From a virus, in IMG/VR virus record IMGVR_UViG_3300030041_000009, positions 124,001-188,000 of that record: a stretch of DNA of 64,000 nt; one strand, given 5' to 3'. Of the stretch, positions 60,429 through 64,000 are shown in pieces (within the stretch, counting starts at the first letter, position 1; every line of letters begins with the position of its first letter). The notes below the pieces were generated by a model, which was not told where the DNA came from, made no database searches, and saw only the letters and a list, made by a program, of their open reading frames with translations. A program made the position numbers and the translations under genes.

Positions 60429-60464
60429 TAAAAAAGACTCAATTTAATTGAGTCTTTTTTTATA
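60429..60464. terminator. Bidirectional terminator
   Basis: AAAAAGACTCAATT pairs with AATTGAGTCTTTTT, between convergent genes 60406 and 60460. Confidence 0.9.
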
Positions 60465-60933
60465 TGTTGAATTTTTCAGCTTCTTGTTGTAATAAATAAT
60501 CTTCATATTTATCTGGATAATCTTTTTTAATTTTTTCTTTAATTTCAGTAGGTAAATAATCAAAAAAAGTAATTTTAACAATTCTACCTTTAACATTCCA
60601 ATCAGCTCCTGAATCTATTAATAATTTTATAGTATCATAATTTTCGATATAAGGAAACATAAATCTATTAGAGGATGCTAGTAATAATGGTGTATAACCT
60701 TGATTTGTAGTATCTTGGATATTTACATCCGCTCCGTTTTTAATTAATATTTTTAAAATATCAATATTATTAACAGAATATATTAATGAGTTGAAACCAT
60801 CTTTATTGATATAATTAACATCAGCTCCTTGTTTTATTAAACTTTCAACTTTTTTTATATTATTATTTATACAAGAGTCTATTAATTCATTATTTAAATC
60901 TAAATTTTGTTCAAATGTTTTTATATATTTCAT
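60460..60933 (-). CDS. Tag-1 ankyrin-repeat protein
   Basis: 157 residues. N-tag MKYIKTFEQNLD, C-tag EAEKFNI. Three ankyrin repeats lie between about 17 and 125 (KVESLIKQGADVNYINKDGF, DILKILIKNGADVNIQDTT, YTPLLLASSN, TIKLLIDSGADWN). The target is unknown. It overlaps 60930 by the ATGA seam. Confidence 0.9.
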   Translation of the reverse strand: MKYIKTFEQNLDLNNELIDSCINNNIKKVESLIKQGADVNYINKDGFNSLIYSVNNIDILKILIKNGADVNIQDTTNQGYTPLLLASSNRFMFPYIENYDTIKLLIDSGADWNVKGRIVKITFFDYLPTEIKEKIKKDYPDKYEDYLLQQEAEKFNI

Positions 60934-61445
60934 ATATTAAATTTTTCAGAAGTTTTTATCATTAAATATATTTCATATTGTTTATGATATTTCTTTAATA
61001 TATGTCTTTTAAATTCGTTATCTTGTATATGTTCAAGAAAATCTTTTTCACGTCCATAATTTTGTGTTTTATTCCAATCTGCTCCTGCATCAATTAATTT
61101 TTCCATTATAGATTTATAATAATCACTACTACTTCCAGTGCTACCTATTGCTGAGATTATTAATGCTGTATTTCCATTATCATCTTGTAAATCTAAATTC
61201 ACATCTGATTTTATCAATTCATCAAATACTTTTTCATATCTATTAATCATAGAATATATTAAAGCTGTTCTATAACTTAGTTGATCTTGTAAATTTAAAT
61301 CTATTTGTCCAGAATTTATCATATCAATCATTTCAGCTTCTCCTTTTGAACCTAAATCATGCATCTGAACAAGATTCAATAGTTCATAAGTATGGTATTG
61401 TTTCTCATTGAATTTTAATTCCTCATATAATTTCAAATGTTTCAT
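60930..61445 (-). CDS. Tag-1 ankyrin-repeat protein
   Basis: 171 residues from ATG 61445, which gives the N-tag MKHLKLYEELKF; a longer frame adds 17 residues with no tag. C-tag KTSEKFNI. Ankyrin repeats span about 35-130 (TALIYSMINRYEKVFDELIKSD, NTALIISAIGSTGSS, MEKLIDAGADWNKTQNYG). It is a paralog of 60460. Confidence 0.9.
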   Translation of the reverse strand: MKHLKLYEELKFNEKQYHTYELLNLVQMHDLGSKGEAEMIDMINSGQIDLNLQDQLSYRTALIYSMINRYEKVFDELIKSDVNLDLQDDNGNTALIISAIGSTGSSSDYYKSIMEKLIDAGADWNKTQNYGREKDFLEHIQDNEFKRHILKKYHKQYEIYLMIKTSEKFNI

Positions 61446-61504
61446 ATCTTTATATATAAAAAATAACTTATAAATTTTATATATAGATAAAATCAATTAT
61501 TAAT

Positions 61505-61819
61505 ATGAAAATAAAAAAATTTAATGAAAATTCAACTGATAGCATTACAGGAATATTCGCTATTGTTACTATACCAGTTGATAAACGTCATATTCCTTTT
61601 GATGATTTGATTAAAGATAGTTATTATATACAATATGAAAAGGATTATAAAAATGATAAAAAATCGTTAATACAATATACAATTGAGCATATTATTCTTG
61701 AAGAAGGATTATTAAATTTTTCATATAAATTAGTTGATGAATTTGGTAAAGAAATAACAACAGAAGAATTATATAACCGAATTGAACTTAATGATAGTGC
61801 AAATAAATTTAACTTATGA
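61505..61819 (+). CDS. Tag-1 protein
   Basis: 104 residues. Variant N-tag MKIKKFNENST, C-tag DSANKFNL. The core is ITGIFAIVTIPVDKRHIPFDDLIKDSYYI. First cassette of the final tagged run. No family was recognised. Confidence 0.8.
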   Translation: MKIKKFNENSTDSITGIFAIVTIPVDKRHIPFDDLIKDSYYIQYEKDYKNDKKSLIQYTIEHIILEEGLLNFSYKLVDEFGKEITTEELYNRIELNDSANKFNL

Positions 61820-62085
61820 AATACATAAAAACATTTGAATCAAGGAAAAAAGAAAATATGATTAATTTAATAAATTTAGATAATGATTCTAAAATTATAA
61901 AAGTAACTCAAGAAGAACTTGATGCATTAATAGACAATGATTTTACAGTTCTTTATGATAATGAAAGAATTAGATATGATTCAAATCATCTAGATGAATG
62001 GAGATATGATTCAGATGAAGAAGATGATATAAAAAAGTTTTTAAAATCATTTAGAAGGCATGATAGCGTTATATGCTTTGAGTAG
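61816..62085 (+). CDS. First half of a split tagged cassette (N-tag only)
   Basis: 89 residues. N-tag MKYIKTFESRKK, then KIIKVTQEELDALIDNDFTVLYDNERIRYD...DEWRYDSDEEDDI. It ends HDSVICFE without a C-tag. The core is repeated in the next gene, which overlaps it by 26 nt in another frame. This arose by internal duplication. Confidence 0.8.
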   Translation: MKYIKTFESRKKENMINLINLDNDSKIIKVTQEELDALIDNDFTVLYDNERIRYDSNHLDEWRYDSDEEDDIKKFLKSFRRHDSVICFE

Positions 62086-62305
62086 CAAAAAAATAATAAG
62101 AGTTACGAAGGAAGAACTCAATGTATTAATAGGAGAAAAATTTGAAATTCTTTATGATGATGACGAAATAGTTCATGATCCAACTTTACCAAATGAATGG
62201 AGATATGATGATGATGAATATGAAGAAATAACAAGATGGTTAGAATTATATAGAATATTAAAAGATCCTGAACAAGTTAATCAAACAATTAAATTTAACT
62301 TATGA
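62060..62305 (+). CDS. Second half of a split tagged cassette (C-tag only)
   Basis: 81 residues. KKIIRVTKEELNVLIGEKFEILYDDDEIVHD...NEWRYDDDEYEEI parallels 61816. There is no N-tag, and the end is QTIKFNL. Together the two genes carry one N-tag and one C-tag, as a single cassette would. Confidence 0.75.
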   Translation: MIALYALSSKKIIRVTKEELNVLIGEKFEILYDDDEIVHDPTLPNEWRYDDDEYEEITRWLELYRILKDPEQVNQTIKFNL

Positions 62306-62799
62306 AATATATAAAAAGGTTTGAAAGTTTAGATCAAAATGATGCTGAATTTTATTTAGAAGTTACACCAGAAATTGCACTTAGTTTTTGTAATGGTAAG
62401 CCGTTACCTTCTGATGATCCTATACCATTAAATCATCAAATTTTAGAATATGCATTTGGAATGGCTGATGATGTAACAGATAATGATTATATCTCTGCTG
62501 CTATAGATGTTTGCGATTGGTTTGATGGTACTCCAAAATCAATAAAAGATGGAGTAAATGCTATCAATCAATATGAATTTGATTATGTAAGTGAAGGACC
62601 AGATTTTGTATTAGGAGTCAATTACGATGGTGAATCAGCAGAATTTGGAGATATTCATGTATTTTTAAAAGATTATAGAAAAATTGAAGTAGTTTTTGTT
62701 TATGATTGTAAGAAGGAAAAATTTATGACTCCGAAATATTTTAGAAATATTTATAGTATTCCTGGATTATATAATAATATAGATAAATTTAACTTATGA
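62302..62799 (+). CDS. Tag-1 protein
   Basis: 165 residues. N-tag MKYIKRFESLDQ, C-tag NNIDKFNL. The core is acidic, with DYISAAIDVCDWFDGTPKSIKDGVNAINQYEF and a beta-rich end. No family was recognised. Confidence 0.8.
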   Translation: MKYIKRFESLDQNDAEFYLEVTPEIALSFCNGKPLPSDDPIPLNHQILEYAFGMADDVTDNDYISAAIDVCDWFDGTPKSIKDGVNAINQYEFDYVSEGPDFVLGVNYDGESAEFGDIHVFLKDYRKIEVVFVYDCKKEKFMTPKYFRNIYSIPGLYNNIDKFNL

Positions 62800-63047
62800 A
62801 ATATATAAAAAGATTTGAAAAGAAATTATTTAATCCTAACGATTGTAAAGTTGGTGATTATATAAAATATAGACAAAATAACTATACATTTGATGCTAAA
62901 ATAATTAAAAAAGACGAGTCATTTTATTTAGTTCAAAATGAAATATGTAAAATTGGAATTATTAAAGAACAAATTTTAAGATTTTTAACTTCATTAGAAA
63001 TTGAAAATTTTGAATTATTATTAAATACCAATAAATTTAATTTATGA
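62796..63047 (+). CDS. Tag-1 protein, GDYIK subfamily
   Basis: 83 residues. N-tag MKYIKRFEKKLF, core KVGDYIKYRQNNYTFDAKIIKKDESFYLVQNE, C-tag NTNKFNL. It is one of the smallest tagged cassettes. SH3-like fold inferred. Confidence 0.85.
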   Translation: MKYIKRFEKKLFNPNDCKVGDYIKYRQNNYTFDAKIIKKDESFYLVQNEICKIGIIKEQILRFLTSLEIENFELLLNTNKFNL

Positions 63048-63355
63048 AATATATAAAGAAATTTGAAAATAATATTGATTTACCAGAAGTTGGTGATTAT
63101 GTTTTAATGAATAGTTATAGTACTAATAGCGTTATAAATTTTGTAACTAAAAATTTTGGTAGATTAACAGCTGTAGAATTCGATCCAAATTTAAAAAAAT
63201 ATAAATGTAGAGTTAGATATGAAAATATACCAGATAATATAGATTTATTTTTTCATGATGGTACAAGAATTTTTGATATCGAATTATTAGTGGAATATGG
63301 AAAAACAATTGAAGAATTAAAATTGAAATTACAAGCAAATAAATTTAACTTATGA
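63044..63355 (+). CDS. Tag-1 protein, GDYVL subfamily
   Basis: 103 residues. N-tag MKYIKKFENNID, core EVGDYVLMNSY...KNFGRLTAVEF...VRYENIPDNI, end KTIEELKLKLQANKFNL. It has the same layout as 26157 and 31699. Confidence 0.87.
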   Translation: MKYIKKFENNIDLPEVGDYVLMNSYSTNSVINFVTKNFGRLTAVEFDPNLKKYKCRVRYENIPDNIDLFFHDGTRIFDIELLVEYGKTIEELKLKLQANKFNL

Positions 63356-63687
63356 AATATATAAAGAAATTTGAAAATATTAAAGATGAACCAAAAGTAG
63401 GAGATTATGTATTAATGAAATCTTCCATGCAGAATAAAGAAATGACTGATTTTATTGATAATACTATTGGTAAAATTATAAAAATTGAAATAAAATATCA
63501 TTTCAATACAGTAAGTGTTGAATACGAAGATATACCTATGGAGATTGCAAGTTTATTTGGATATGAGAATTATAATCTTAATCATAATATTGGATTTAGA
63601 GAATTTTTATATAGTAGTATTATTGATTATTCTGAAAATAAAGAAGATTTAGAATATAAAATAAAAGCAAAAAATTTTAATCTATGA
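63352..63687 (+). CDS. Tag-1 protein, GDYVL subfamily
   Basis: 111 residues. N-tag MKYIKKFENIKD, core KVGDYVLMKSS...DNTIGKIIKIE...VEYEDIPMEI, end NKEDLEYKIKAKNFNL. Paralog of 63044, joined by the seam. Confidence 0.87.
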   Translation: MKYIKKFENIKDEPKVGDYVLMKSSMQNKEMTDFIDNTIGKIIKIEIKYHFNTVSVEYEDIPMEIASLFGYENYNLNHNIGFREFLYSSIIDYSENKEDLEYKIKAKNFNL

Positions 63688-64000
63688 AATATATAAATAC
63701 ATTTGAAAAATATGGTGATTGGAAATATGAGGATAAATATTGGCAAGTAACATTATTGCAACCATATTTTAGATTGTCTTTAAAAAAGATAGGAGTACCA
63801 GATGATTTAATTGAAGATTGGTGCCTTTGGTATACTAATGAAAATGTTCTTGTATATATTTATAAAGAAAAAGTTAAACAATATAATAGCTTAACAGATG
63901 ATTATGATGAATATTTTGAATGGATTTTAAAATTAGAACCAGATAATAGAGATCATGCATTATTTATGGGAAAGGTTAAACTTCAAGATTTTGAACTGAC
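63684..64000 (+). CDS. Tag-1 protein, cut by the right window edge
   Basis: The first 105 residues are visible: N-tag MKYINTFEKYGD, then a Trp/Tyr-rich acidic core (WKYEDKYWQVTLLQPYF). The frame is still open at 64000. The tagged run therefore continues beyond the window. Confidence 0.8.
   Translation, partial: MKYINTFEKYGDWKYEDKYWQVTLLQPYFRLSLKKIGVPDDLIEDWCLWYTNENVLVYIYKEKVKQYNSLTDDYDEYFEWILKLEPDNRDHALFMGKVKLQDFEL

Noticed and set aside
1-64000. Stop-codon recoding (TAG as Gln), as in some Bacteroidota phages
   Set aside because: No suppressor tRNA is seen, and reading through TAG (for example at 62083) yields no conserved extension; the paralogous core continues in another frame instead.

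Overview
The window looks like part of the genome of a large, very AT-rich, T4-like tailed phage of a Bacteroidota host. The evidence is a gp32-like single-stranded DNA-binding protein, dense blocks of small overlapping genes, beta-solenoid and Thr-rich structural proteins, a GIY-YIG homing endonuclease, tRNA genes and two DNA methyltransferases. The host group is inferred from repeated TAnnTTTG promoter boxes with an upstream TTG about 20 bases away, together with the lack of clear Shine-Dalgarno sequences. I saw no host housekeeping block. The standard genetic code fits throughout.

Layout. 0-1.6 kb: an array of seven small paralogous genes that overlap through one conserved junction. 1.6-9.3 kb: a phage-borne class 1 CRISPR-Cas locus of Cas7-like, Cas5-like and Cas6 genes, 37 repeats with 36 spacers, and Cas3. 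No large subunit (Cas8), small subunit or Cas1/Cas2 is visible. 9.4-11.3 kb: a second SF2 helicase-like protein. 11.4-18.9 kb: mostly unknown genes, with two paralogs carrying a UvrD-C-like tail and one degenerate ligase-like protein. 19-20.2 kb: three end-tagged genes on the minus strand. 20.2-21.25 kb: an RNA-rich kilobase. It holds two tandem copies of a structured RNA, each behind its own promoter, then a 17-codon ORF with five Gln codons, alternative hairpins, and two tRNA genes with Gln anticodons. This reads as a glutamine-tRNA attenuator controlling the tRNAs. 21.2-33.2 kb: small phage genes, a nucleotidyltransferase, a minimal polymerase-palm protein and more tagged genes. 33.3-40 kb: structural and adhesin-like proteins and gp32. 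40-44.8 kb: two methyltransferases among small genes. 44.9-57 kb: Nudix hydrolase, long runs of tagged cassettes, GmhA. 56.5-64 kb: a VWA protein with a zinc-ribbon partner, a homing endonuclease, a cold-shock protein, ankyrin proteins and another run of tagged cassettes that continues past the right edge.

Two terminal tags organise much of the window. About 32 genes start with an MKYIKTFE-like octapeptide and end with NKFN[IL]. Adjacent members are fused at a roughly 40-bp DNA seam in which the TGA stop overlaps the next ATG. A second, mutually exclusive set of about 18 genes ends in a basic helix of the form RKxKLxKLxE. Both tags sit on unrelated cores (SH3-like, ankyrin, known phage families), so the ends are conserved while the middles vary. 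The main candidates for undescribed biology are the Gln-codon attenuator with its class II Gln-anticodon tRNA, the tandem structured RNAs, the tagged cassettes and the stripped-down CRISPR system.
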